DNA of 30,009 nt, from contig JANPJV010000277.1 of assembly GCA_031425695.1 (NCBI GenBank), forward strand, positions 1 through 30,009, read 5' to 3'. The number at the start of each line of letters is the position of its first letter. Positions within the stretch are counted from its first letter, which is position 1. The notes below the pieces were generated by a model. It was not told the origin of the DNA. It saw only the letters and a program-made list of their open reading frames with translations, and searched no databases. The position numbers were made by a program, and so were the translations under genes. Shown here piece after piece: positions 1 through 6,722 of this stretch. Source of the DNA: JANPJV01 sp031425695. GTDB taxonomy: Bacteria > Pseudomonadota > Gammaproteobacteria > Xanthomonadales > SZUA-5.

Positions 1-654
1 CTTGCAGGTGGTGGGTCTGCGCTGTGCGCGGACGCTCTGATGCAGATCATCCCGGGCGTCGACGTGGCCCAGGCGCTGGCCCGAGTCAATGGCAAGGCGG
101 CACTGCTGTGGCGGCTGCTCGACGAATTCCGTATGCGCCACGCACAGAGCGCAGCCAGCCTGCGTGACCTGGTCAATGCCGGGCATACCCAGGCCGCGCT
201 CCAGCTCGCGCATGCGATCAAGGGCGCGGGCGCGACGTTGGGCGCGCAGGCCTGCGCCGATGCCGCGCGGCAGATCGAGCTGGCGCTGCGCGACGACGGC
301 GGGCGGGATCCGCTCGCGCTGGACTCGGCCCTGCGGGGACTGGACGACGCGCTGAGCGTACTGGTTGCCGCGCATTTGCCGAGTGTCGCTGCACCTGCAC
401 CCGCGCGAGATGCGACGCCCGCCAGCGCGGTCGAATCGGCCGCAGCGCTCTCTCGTCTGCAGCAAGCACTCGCCAGCAACAGCTTAAAAGCGGCTGCCGA
501 CTTTGCCGAATGGCACGCCGGGCTTGACGTCGCGCTCGACCCGGGACGCCTGGCCGAGCTCGGCGCATGCATCGATTCACTCGACTATTCTGCTGCCCTG
601 GGGCTGCTGCAGCAGCTCCAGGCGTCGCCCAGCCAAACGGAGGATTCTCAATGA
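1..654 (+). CDS. C-terminal part of a hybrid histidine kinase, Hpt domain (5' end outside window)
   Basis: The reading frame is open from base 1, so the gene probably begins upstream. From the ATG at 40 it encodes an Hpt phosphotransfer domain: the four-helix core covers roughly residues 5-105 of that product and the phospho-accepting histidine is H58 in LAHAIKGAGATLGA (codon 211-213). A helical tail follows (residues 130-200), as seen at the end of hybrid kinases. The stretch IPGVDVAQALARVNG is the usual opening of an Hpt domain fused behind a receiver, and no Shine-Dalgarno precedes the ATG at 40, which argues for a longer kinase rather than a stand-alone Hpt protein. The stop overlaps the ATG of the next reading frame (ATGA at 651-654), so the two were translationally coupled. 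Oddity: bases 10-36 are a family A repeat unit read in frame just before the Hpt domain. The Hpt call is firm; the fusion is inferred. Confidence 0.8.
   Translation, partial: LAGGGSALCADALMQIIPGVDVAQALARVNGKAALLWRLLDEFRMRHAQSAASLRDLVNAGHTQAALQLAHAIKGAGATLGAQACADAARQIELALRDDGGRDPLALDSALRGLDDALSVLVAAHLPSVAAPAPARDATPASAVESAAALSRLQQALASNSLKAAADFAEWHAGLDVALDPGRLAELGACIDSLDYSAALGLLQQLQASPSQTEDSQ
10..36 (+). repeat. Family A hairpin unit, single copy
   Basis: Matches the units at 29661-29840: a GGTGG foot, stem GTCTGCGC, loop TGT, stem GCGCGGAC, then GCT. It lies inside the open reading frame of the kinase/Hpt gene, or directly before its ATG if that gene starts at 40. Confidence 0.75.
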
Positions 655-809
655 TCGCCGCTCCTGAGCAAGCTGCCGGCCGGGTCCTGATCGTGGACGA
701 CGAGCCCGGGAACAACTGCGTGCTCGCCAGCTCCCTGGGCCGACAGCGGGATGCGCTTCGCCACTCGTGGCGGACAGGCGCTGCAGATGGCCCACGGGGG
801 GCGGCATGA
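651..809 (+). pseudogene. Decayed response-regulator receiver fragment
   Basis: The ATG at 651 overlaps the stop of the Hpt gene. The first 29 residues are a clear receiver start (GRVLIVDDEPGN, with the acidic pair DD), closely resembling the start of the intact regulator at 991. After about base 738 the similarity moves to another frame, where MRFATRGGQALQMA (from 751) matches QFASNGQQALELA of the neighbour; the original frame then stops at 809. The rest of the domain, including the phospho-acceptor aspartate, is missing and replaced by the repeat array that starts near 839. It is therefore a frameshifted and truncated receiver, probably a former partner of the upstream kinase. A small translated peptide cannot be excluded, but it could not be phosphorylated. 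Confidence 0.75.
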
Positions 810-838
810 GCAAGCTCCGCGCTGTGCCGCAGCACCCG

Positions 839-977
839 CCCGGACCTTGTCCGGACGCTCGTGCCCTGCGTGGGTCCGGACCTTGTCCGGACGCTCTTGC
901 CCTGCGTGGGTCCGGACCTTGTCCGGACGCTTTTCCTCCCTCTCAACCAAAAGCGTTCGAACAAGTTTCGAACCCAC
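839..977. repeat. Family A array: three direct units and one diverged inverted unit
   Basis: Three direct copies start at 841, 877 and 913 with an exact 36-nt period. In the second and third, GTCCGGAC, loop CTT and GTCCGGAC form a perfect 8-bp stem (the first lacks only the leading GT), followed by GC and a T-rich stretch. An inverted copy at 949-977 has the stem GTTCGAAC instead, so bases on both arms have changed together. The array separates the receiver fragment from the REC-GGDEF gene and ends 13 bases before its ATG. Confidence 0.85.
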
Positions 978-990
978 ATAGGTCAATACC

Positions 991-1923
991 ATGACCCGCG
1001 ATCGCTCCCCGCCGCGCGTGCTCATCGTCGACGACCAGCCGGGCAACATCCGCGTGCTGGCGGAGGCGCTCGATCCCCATTACCAGATCCAGTTCGCCAG
1101 CAACGGCCAGCAGGCACTCGAGCTGGCGTTTGCCGAGCCGCCGGATCTCGTGCTGCTCGATGTGGTGATGCCAGTGATGGGCGGCTTCGAGGTCTGTCAT
1201 GCGCTCAAATCGGATGCGCGTACGCGCCACGTGCCGGTGATCTTCGTGACCACCCTCGGTGAAGTCGAGGACGAGGAACGCGGCTTCGCGCTTGGTGCAG
1301 TCGACTACATCACCAAGCCGATCAGTCCGACGACCGTGCGCGCCCGTTCGCGCACGCACATCGAGCTCAAGCGCCAGCGCGACCTGCTCAACCAGCTGGC
1401 GTCGTTCGATCCACTCACCGGGATCGCCAACCGGCGCCAGTTCGAAGAAGCCTTGCAACAACGCTGGAACGATGCCGAGCTCAGTGCGCAAGCGCACACA
1501 GTGCTGCTCATCGATATCGATTATTTCAAGGCCTACATCGAGGCGTACGGGCACCGCGACGGCGACGAGTGCCTGCGCCGCGTCGGTGCGGCGCTCGGCA
1601 ACGAGTTCGAGCGCAATGGCGAGCTCGCGGCGCGCTACGGCGGCGATGAGTTCGCGCTGCTCCTGCCCGGCGGCGACTGCGCGGCACACGCGGCCCGTCT
1701 GCACCGTTGCATCGCCGCGTTGGGGATAGCCCACGAGCTGTCGCCACTCGGCGGCAGGCTCACGGTGAGCGCCGGCTCGGTCGACCTGATCCCGCGCAAC
1801 AAGAGCGTGCGCGCGAGCCTCGATATTGCCGCCCGCCTGCTGGCGGAGGCACGCCGCGATGGCGGCAATCGTTGCATCCACCAACGCCTCGCCGATGGCG
1901 AGCGGCTCTCCATCCAGGCTTGA
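991..1923 (+). CDS. Response regulator with GGDEF output (diguanylate cyclase)
   Basis: A cytoplasmic 310-residue protein that should make cyclic di-GMP from GTP when phosphorylated. The receiver spans residues 9-125: acidic pair D14/D15, phospho-acceptor D57 in LVLLDVVMP, K109 in ITKP. The GGDEF domain spans about 138-300: FDPLTGIANRR, metal-binding DIDYFK (175-180) and the intact active-site motif GGDEF at 217-221. The inhibitory site normally reads RxxD five residues ahead; here it is R208-N-G-E211, a conservative change that may weaken product inhibition. Architecture is that of a single-receiver PleD/WspR-like cyclase. It lies downstream of an Hpt-bearing kinase and 9 bases upstream of a TonB receptor gene, so it probably acts in the same pathway. 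A family A repeat array occupies its 5' leader; the only ribosome-binding candidate is AGGT 7 bases before the ATG. Confidence 0.92.
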   Translation: MTRDRSPPRVLIVDDQPGNIRVLAEALDPHYQIQFASNGQQALELAFAEPPDLVLLDVVMPVMGGFEVCHALKSDARTRHVPVIFVTTLGEVEDEERGFALGAVDYITKPISPTTVRARSRTHIELKRQRDLLNQLASFDPLTGIANRRQFEEALQQRWNDAELSAQAHTVLLIDIDYFKAYIEAYGHRDGDECLRRVGAALGNEFERNGELAARYGGDEFALLLPGGDCAAHAARLHRCIAALGIAHELSPLGGRLTVSAGSVDLIPRNKSVRASLDIAARLLAEARRDGGNRCIHQRLADGERLSIQA

Positions 1924-1932
1924 GGAGCACGC

Positions 1933-3780
1933 ATGAAAGCCGCAGTGCTGCTGTTCGTCTGTGCCATGCCAGCCTTCGCGGCAGGCGATGAGGAGGCGGA
2001 GCTCGAGGCGCTGCTCGAGGTGCTCGAGGGCGAGACCGAGCTCGCGACCAAGTCACGCATGAATAGCGACTTCGTGCCCGGCATCATCACCGTGCTCGAC
2101 GGCGCCAAGCTCGAGGCGCAGGGCGTGCGCACCGTCTGGGAGGCCTTGCCGTACGTGCCCGGCGTACAGGCCGAGCTGGATGCTCGTGGAACGCCGACGC
2201 TGACCGCACGTGGGATCCCGTTCCCGTTCAACTCCGGCAGCATTCGCATCCTGCTGAACTCGGTGCCGATCGGGCGCGAGGACGCTGGCGTGAATGGCTC
2301 CGCCCTGACCATTCCCATCGCCCAGGTCGAGCGCATCGAGTTCATCCGCGGTCCGGGCTCAGTGCTTTATGGCGACTTCGCGTTCCAGGGACTGCTCAAC
2401 ATCATCACCCGCAAGGGCGGGCAACGCCTGGAGATCGGCGGCGACGACCATGGCGCCAAGAGTGGCAGCCTGCTCTACAGCCGCGGCGACGAGGAGCGCG
2501 GCTTCTCGGCCAACCTTGCCGGCTGGTCGAGCGACGACGCCATCGTGCGCGAGAATCGCGGCGCGCAGGAGCGTCGTTTCAGCGGCGTCGTCAACGTCGA
2601 GCTCGGAGCGCTTTCCATGCTCGCGCAGGCGCTCGACCGGCGTGTCTTCGATTTCGTCGGCGGGCCGCCGGATCCAGGTTTCGACGAGACTGCCTGGAGC
2701 CTCGGCGCACGCCACGAGCATGCGTTCACACCCGAGCTCGAGAGCCGCGTCCACGCGCAGTTTCTCGACAACGAAATCCGCAACGGCACGACTTACTTCC
2801 GTGGCGATTCGACGCGCGTCGGCGCCGAGCTCAACTGGAGTGGCTGGGAGCGCCAGGCGTGGCTGTTCGGCATCGAGCACAACGCGGGCGACACCGACGA
2901 GGCACGCACCCGCCCGGGTGGCTCGCCGCCACCCGCGCCGCAGCCGCCGGAACGCCGCGTCTTCGACAAGCATCGCGAAGTGCTCAGCCTGTTCGTGCAG
3001 GACCAGATCGAAATCACACCCGGCCTGCGCTTCACCCTGGGGGCGCGCTATGACGACAACAGCGAAATTGGCTCACGGCTCACCCCGCGCGCCTCACTGG
3101 TGTGGCAACCCGCGACGCACCATGTGCTCAAGGCGCAGTACGCCGAGGGCTATCGCGCGCCGAATTCCTTCGAGTTGTACGGCATGGGCAACACGGTTCT
3201 CGATCTCGGCTTCGAGGTCAACGCCACCACCGAGCTCACCTACATCTACCGGCGTCCGCGACTGACCGCACGCGCGACCTTGTTCCAGGCACGCATCGAC
3301 AACATGACCTTCGGCGGCCCCCGCGGTTTCGACAACGTCGCCATGGCGGTGAGCAAAGGCATCGAGCTCGAGTGGTCACAGCAACTCGGCACCCGCTGGC
3401 AGATCGACGCCAACCTGAGCCACAGCAATGCGGAAGACAATCGCAACCCGCAGCTCCTCACCGGCGCGATCACCAGCAACCCCGAGTGGATGAGCAACCT
3501 GGGGCTGCTCTACCGACCCGCCCGCGATTTCAGCCTGGGGTTCGCCTGGAACCACATCGCCGAGCGCGAGGCCTTACCCGGCGACGACAGCAGCTTCGAC
3601 CGCATCGATCTCAACGTGAACTTCGAGAACCTGCTTTCTCTGGGTCTCGACCTGCGCCTCGGCGTCGACAACCTCGGCAACACCCGCACCGTCCAGCTGT
3701 TCCGGCAAGGCAGCGGCGTCGCCGTCTTCCCCTACCGCGACCGCGTGGTCTGGGCACAGCTGTCGTGGGCGGTGGAGTAG
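1933..3780 (+). CDS. TonB-dependent outer-membrane receptor
   Basis: A 615-residue outer-membrane gated channel that would import a scarce ligand using TonB energy. A signal peptide is visible at 1-17 (cleavage after AMPAFA). A short acidic segment leads to the TonB-box/plug region TELATKSRMNSDFVPGIITVL. The plug covers about 45-165, including RIEFIRGPGSVLYGDFAFQGLLNIITRK split over 136-163, the classical plug signature. The rest is beta-barrel with alternating aromatic strands; Y-RAPNSFELYG near 410 is a typical barrel motif. At 615 residues it is short for a siderophore receptor but normal for CirA/vitamin-type receptors. The strong ribosome-binding site GAGGAG lies 5 bases before the ATG. 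It directly follows the REC-GGDEF gene (9 bases), suggesting a sensory or uptake unit controlled with the kinase. The ligand cannot be read from the sequence; the terminus WAVE lacks the common final aromatic residue. Confidence 0.92.
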   Translation: MKAAVLLFVCAMPAFAAGDEEAELEALLEVLEGETELATKSRMNSDFVPGIITVLDGAKLEAQGVRTVWEALPYVPGVQAELDARGTPTLTARGIPFPFNSGSIRILLNSVPIGREDAGVNGSALTIPIAQVERIEFIRGPGSVLYGDFAFQGLLNIITRKGGQRLEIGGDDHGAKSGSLLYSRGDEERGFSANLAGWSSDDAIVRENRGAQERRFSGVVNVELGALSMLAQALDRRVFDFVGGPPDPGFDETAWSLGARHEHAFTPELESRVHAQFLDNEIRNGTTYFRGDSTRVGAELNWSGWERQAWLFGIEHNAGDTDEARTRPGGSPPPAPQPPERRVFDKHREVLSLFVQDQIEITPGLRFTLGARYDDNSEIGSRLTPRASLVWQPATHHVLKAQYAEGYRAPNSFELYGMGNTVLDLGFEVNATTELTYIYRRPRLTARATLFQARIDNMTFGGPRGFDNVAMAVSKGIELEWSQQLGTRWQIDANLSHSNAEDNRNPQLLTGAITSNPEWMSNLGLLYRPARDFSLGFAWNHIAEREALPGDDSSFDRIDLNVNFENLLSLGLDLRLGVDNLGNTRTVQLFRQGSGVAVFPYRDRVVWAQLSWAVE

Positions 3781-3783
3781 GCC

Positions 3784-3932
3784 AAAAACCAAGCAACAGC
3801 CTGTCCACAGATGACACAGATGGAAAGCGGATGACGCAGATGAAGGCAAGAGCGAGAGGCCTTTTTCCGATGGACCGCCTTTATCTGTGGTAATCCGCTT
3901 TCCATCTGTGTCATCTGTGGATAGAGCTCTTG
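3784..3932. repeat. Family E inverted repeat between convergent genes
   Basis: Left arm about 3801-3846 and right arm about 3877-3932 are inverted copies of roughly 45 bases rich in the word ACAGATG (TCCACAGATGACACAGATGG on the left). The element begins with AAAACCAAGCA right after the receptor stop codon, as at 9509. It may end transcription from both sides by forming a long stem, but no T-run is evident. Confidence 0.85.
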
Positions 3933-3940
3933 CCTTCGAA

Positions 3941-3973
3941 GGGCGCGGGCGCAACGTGACCTACGTTGCACCC
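3941..3973 (-). repeat. Solitary family B GTAG repeat
   Basis: Read on the minus strand it is GTAGGTCACGTTGCGCCCGC, the same opening as the elements at 28146 and 15176. Bases 3947-3955 and 3965-3973 pair (GGGCGCAAC with GTTGCACCC, one wobble). It sits 13 bases beyond the stop of the vWA gene. Confidence 0.7.
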
Positions 3974-3986
3974 GCTCACTTCTCGC

Positions 3987-5186
3987 TCAATGCGCCGGCG
4001 CTTCGTCGTAGCTCAAGCCCTTGCGCGCGCCCTGTTCCTTGACGGCCCCAAAGATCTGGTAGTCGAGTGACTGGGCAACGTTGGCGTCCTTCTTGAGCTC
4101 GGTTTCGATGTACTGCTGGCGCTGTTCGGCCAGCGCGGTGATGCTGGTGCTCAGTTCTTCGCGCTTGGCTTTGGTGTCCGCGAGAAGCTTGCGCTGCTCG
4201 TCGGTCGACAAATCGCGCATCGGGGCCGGGAGGACGGATTTGTCGAGGCCAGCCAAGTCGACGCGACCGCTGGCAACGTCTTCGACCAGCTCGCTATCGC
4301 CGAGGAAATTCTTCGCACCGGAAGCGGAGGCGTTGAAAGCCGCGCGCTGGGCGAGTGAGCCGACGGCGCCGCCTTCGTTGAGCTTGACGGTGGCGGCGGT
4401 CTTGGCGGCGGCGCGCGTCTGGGCTTCTTCGTCGCCATAGAACACCCGGGTGTCGTCGAGCTCGCGCGAGAGGCGCGCCATGTCGGCATCGAAGGGCGTG
4501 GCCACCGCCACCGCGTCGCCGCCCTGGCCGACCTTGAAGTGCGCGCCCTGGGCCAGTTGCGCGATGGTCAGCCACTCGGCATGCGTGGCCGGGTCGTCGC
4601 CGGCCTGCACCGTGTTGACGATGATCCCGCGCGCCGCGGCGGACTTGATGGTCACCGGATATTTGACGTCGTCCTGGTAATCCATGTGCGGCTGCGCGTC
4701 GCCGACCAGGAAGATCACCTGGTACGCTTTCGGATCCTGGCTCCACTTGACCTTGTGTACCGCGTCGTAGAGCGCTTCGTTGACCGCTTCCGGGCCGTCA
4801 CCGCCGCCACCGGCCTGGAAGTCCATCAGCGTGGCGTACATTGAATCCAGATCCGGGGAAAGGTCGACGACGCGGGTGACGTAGTCATCGCCGCGGTCGC
4901 GATAGGCAACCAGGCCGACGCGAATGTCCGGCGCTGGCTGCGCCGAGGCCATGGTGCGGGCGATCGACCAGATGTTCGCCTTGGCGGCATCGATGAGTCC
5001 ACTCATGCTGCCGGTGGTGTCGAGCACGAACACGACCTCGACCAGCGGTTTAGTCGAGGGCACCTGCAGATGCACGACCGGCAGTGTTGGGACCACTGGG
5101 GCCGTGGTGTTACCGCGCAGTGGATAGGCGTAGACGACGACTGCAGTGGCCAGCAGCAGGGCCAGGATCAACAGTTTGCTTTTCAT
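3987..5186 (-). CDS. Membrane-anchored or secreted von Willebrand factor A domain protein
   Basis: A 399-residue protein with an N-terminal hydrophobic segment (residues 4-21) that is either a signal peptide or a membrane anchor; there is no lipobox cysteine. The vWA domain follows at about 48-255. Its metal-ion-dependent adhesion site is D56-T-T-G-S60 in VFVLDTTGSMSG, with the second threonine region downstream (DGPEAVNEALYDAV) and the GD motif in VIFLVGDAQPH. The C-terminal third (about 310-380) is helical and charged. Such domains bind protein partners through a metal ion. It is the last gene of a three-gene minus-strand operon, 24 bases after the membrane protein gene, with a strong AAGGAG ribosome-binding site (5194-5199). 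The context suggests a role at the cell envelope together with the PspA-like protein; the partner is unknown. Confidence 0.9.
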   Translation of the reverse strand: MKSKLLILALLLATAVVVYAYPLRGNTTAPVVPTLPVVHLQVPSTKPLVEVVFVLDTTGSMSGLIDAAKANIWSIARTMASAQPAPDIRVGLVAYRDRGDDYVTRVVDLSPDLDSMYATLMDFQAGGGGDGPEAVNEALYDAVHKVKWSQDPKAYQVIFLVGDAQPHMDYQDDVKYPVTIKSAAARGIIVNTVQAGDDPATHAEWLTIAQLAQGAHFKVGQGGDAVAVATPFDADMARLSRELDDTRVFYGDEEAQTRAAAKTAATVKLNEGGAVGSLAQRAAFNASASGAKNFLGDSELVEDVASGRVDLAGLDKSVLPAPMRDLSTDEQRKLLADTKAKREELSTSITALAEQRQQYIETELKKDANVAQSLDYQIFGAVKEQGARKGLSYDEAPAH

Positions 5187-5210
5187 GTTGAATCTCCTTG
5201 GGTTGCGGGA

Positions 5211-5780
5211 TCAGGGGCGAGTGGAGAGGCGCCGCAGCGCCAACTCGGCGTTGCGATAGGCGCTGTCGAAGTCATCGGAATTACTCCCAGGAACGGACGG
5301 AGCCGCGCTGTGGGGTTGCAGCCGACGCGGCACGAACACATGCAGCGCCTGCACCAGGAAGTAGCTCCACAGAGTCAGGAACAGGCTGTGGCTGTGCATG
5401 GCGGTGGCGATTGCCGCCGACAGCGCGAACGCGCTCAGCAGCGCGTCGATGCCGGCTGCGATCAAGCTGTCGTACGCCTGCAGGCCGCGCAGCAGCCAGA
5501 TGAAAGCGGTCTGCAGGATCAGCCATACCGAGAGCGCGGGATCGAATGCGAGCAGCAGTCCGGCAAGGACGAGCCAGGCGATGGCCGCGACCACCCGGCC
5601 GCTGCGAAGCGGGCTCGCCTGCAGCAGCCCGAGCACGTGGATCGCCGACACCGCGAGCACGACCAAGCGCAGCGAAACCCCGCGCCCGAACATGCCGGCG
5701 AGCACGCTGTGCAACACCGCGCCGACGATGCTCAAGCCCAGCGCGAGCAACACGGAACGCCAGAAGGAAGGCTTGCTCAT
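5211..5780 (-). CDS. Polytopic inner-membrane protein of the PspA-vWA operon
   Basis: 189 residues from the ATG at 5780, chosen because it overlaps the stop of the preceding gene (ATGA), the hallmark of translational coupling. The longer frame upstream is antisense-like and rich in arginine. About five hydrophobic segments are visible (roughly 8-30, 37-53, 63-79, 83-97 and 105-152, the last probably two helices), followed by a polar cytoplasmic tail with SNSDDFDSAYRNAELALRRL. I do not recognise a family. Placed between a PspA-like protein and a vWA protein, it may be the membrane anchor that recruits one of them. No catalytic motif is visible. Confidence 0.8.
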   Translation of the reverse strand: MSKPSFWRSVLLALGLSIVGAVLHSVLAGMFGRGVSLRLVVLAVSAIHVLGLLQASPLRSGRVVAAIAWLVLAGLLLAFDPALSVWLILQTAFIWLLRGLQAYDSLIAAGIDALLSAFALSAAIATAMHSHSLFLTLWSYFLVQALHVFVPRRLQPHSAAPSVPGSNSDDFDSAYRNAELALRRLSTRP

Positions 5781-6319
5781 GACGCCCTCCGTGCCTGCTG
5801 CTCGCGCAACAGCGCGAGATCGACATCGGCCTCGCTGACGCAGAAATCGTCGCAGCTCCAGCGCGCGGCATCGCCACCGCCACACGCGACGGGCTCGACA
5901 TCGAACAGCGCGGCTTTCTGCCGCAGGCTCTCCAGGCGTTCGCGTTGCTGGGCCAGTGCGGGAGTCAGTTCGTCGATCTGCGCGACCAGCCCCTGAAGGC
6001 GCCCATCCAGCATCTTGACCAGGCGTTCCCCTTCGAGACGGCGGCGCAGCGACTTGCGCACCAGCGTCTCGTTGCCCGCCGCAAAGGAAAGGTCCAGCTC
6101 CTCGCCGATCCCCGCCAGCGCGCGCTCTATCTCCGCGCGCCGCCGCCGCTGCTGCTCGCGATCGGCTTCCAGGCGCTTCAGCCGAAGCGCCTGCTCCGCG
6201 AGCGCCGTCTCCATCTCACGGATGGCTTGGCGCAACAACGCATCCGGCTCCTCCAGCCGGTCCAGCACCGCATGCACATCGGCGGTAAACAAACGGGTGA
6301 TGCGATTGACGATCGCCAT
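5777..6319 (-). CDS. PspA/IM30-family coiled-coil protein
   Basis: 180 residues from the ATG at 6319, which has GGAG 7 bases upstream; the 16-residue longer frame lacks a good signal. The N-terminus (MAIVNRITRLFTADVHAVLD then RLEEPDALLRQAIREMETAL) is the amphipathic helix and first coil of PspA/IM30 proteins, which bind stressed membranes, polymerise and limit proton leakage. A long, highly charged coiled coil covers 25-140. The C-terminus VSEADVDLALLREQQAR is the family's conserved tail. It is shorter than E. coli PspA (222 residues) and carries three cysteines (C146, C156, C160) in a glycine-rich insert, which is unusual. First gene of the operon with a membrane protein and a vWA protein; no PspB, PspC or PspF is present here. 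Confidence 0.85.
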   Translation of the reverse strand: MAIVNRITRLFTADVHAVLDRLEEPDALLRQAIREMETALAEQALRLKRLEADREQQRRRRAEIERALAGIGEELDLSFAAGNETLVRKSLRRRLEGERLVKMLDGRLQGLVAQIDELTPALAQQRERLESLRQKAALFDVEPVACGGGDAARWSCDDFCVSEADVDLALLREQQARRAS

Positions 6320-6497
6320 GGACGAACTCCTGCCGTGGAAGGTGGAGCCATCTTCAGCAGCCGCCATCCGCCAGGGTAGGACCGCTCATACAAACTTTGC
6401 GGCGACGGATTTACATGCTGTTTACGTGCGCGCCGCGGGAGGCCTTGCTAAGGTGGCAATCGTCGCTCGGAGCACGCTGGGTTCCGGACTCATCGAC
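6320..6497. other. Upstream region of the PspA operon, no gene
   Basis: Together with the repeat at 6498-6686 this makes a gap of about 400 bases between divergent genes. I see no coding frame with real codon bias. Promoters of the PspA operon (minus) and of the OmpR-type regulator (plus) must lie here or in the repeat, but I find no convincing -35/-10 pair and no clear sigma-54 site. Confidence 0.5.
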
Positions 6498-6686
6498 CCG
6501 TCGGGACTTTAATTTTTCGACGCGAAGGAACGCATTCGCTCCGTCGGGACGTTCATTTTTCGACGCAAATGAACGCAAAGGGAGCAAAGGGACGCAAAAA
6601 CAGCTGATCGAAGTATTTGTCTTTGACCACGCGTGCTTTGTTTGCGTCCCTTTGCCCCTTTTGCGTTCATTTGCGTCAAATCATTC
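6498..6686. repeat. Family F palindrome of GACGCAAA words with a 43-base direct repeat
   Basis: The arms 6556-6603 and 6637-6685 are inverted copies (GACGCAAATGAACGCAAAGG on the left; CCCCTTTTGCGTTCATTTGC on the right). The left side is preceded by a direct, partly diverged copy: CCGTCGGGAC begins at 6498 and again at 6541. The element ends about 37 bases before the start of the regulator gene. Confidence 0.8.
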
Positions 6687-6722
6687 CTCTACCCATTAGC
6701 GTCGCACCAGAGAGTCGCCCAA

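Noticed and set aside
841..934. CRISPR-like array with 36-base period (also 29661-29805)
   Set aside because: The whole unit repeats, with no unique spacers, the copies end in an inverted unit, and no cas gene is near.
943..1884. A 313-codon minus-strand frame opposite the REC-GGDEF gene
   Set aside because: Shadow of a gene with full receiver and GGDEF motifs.
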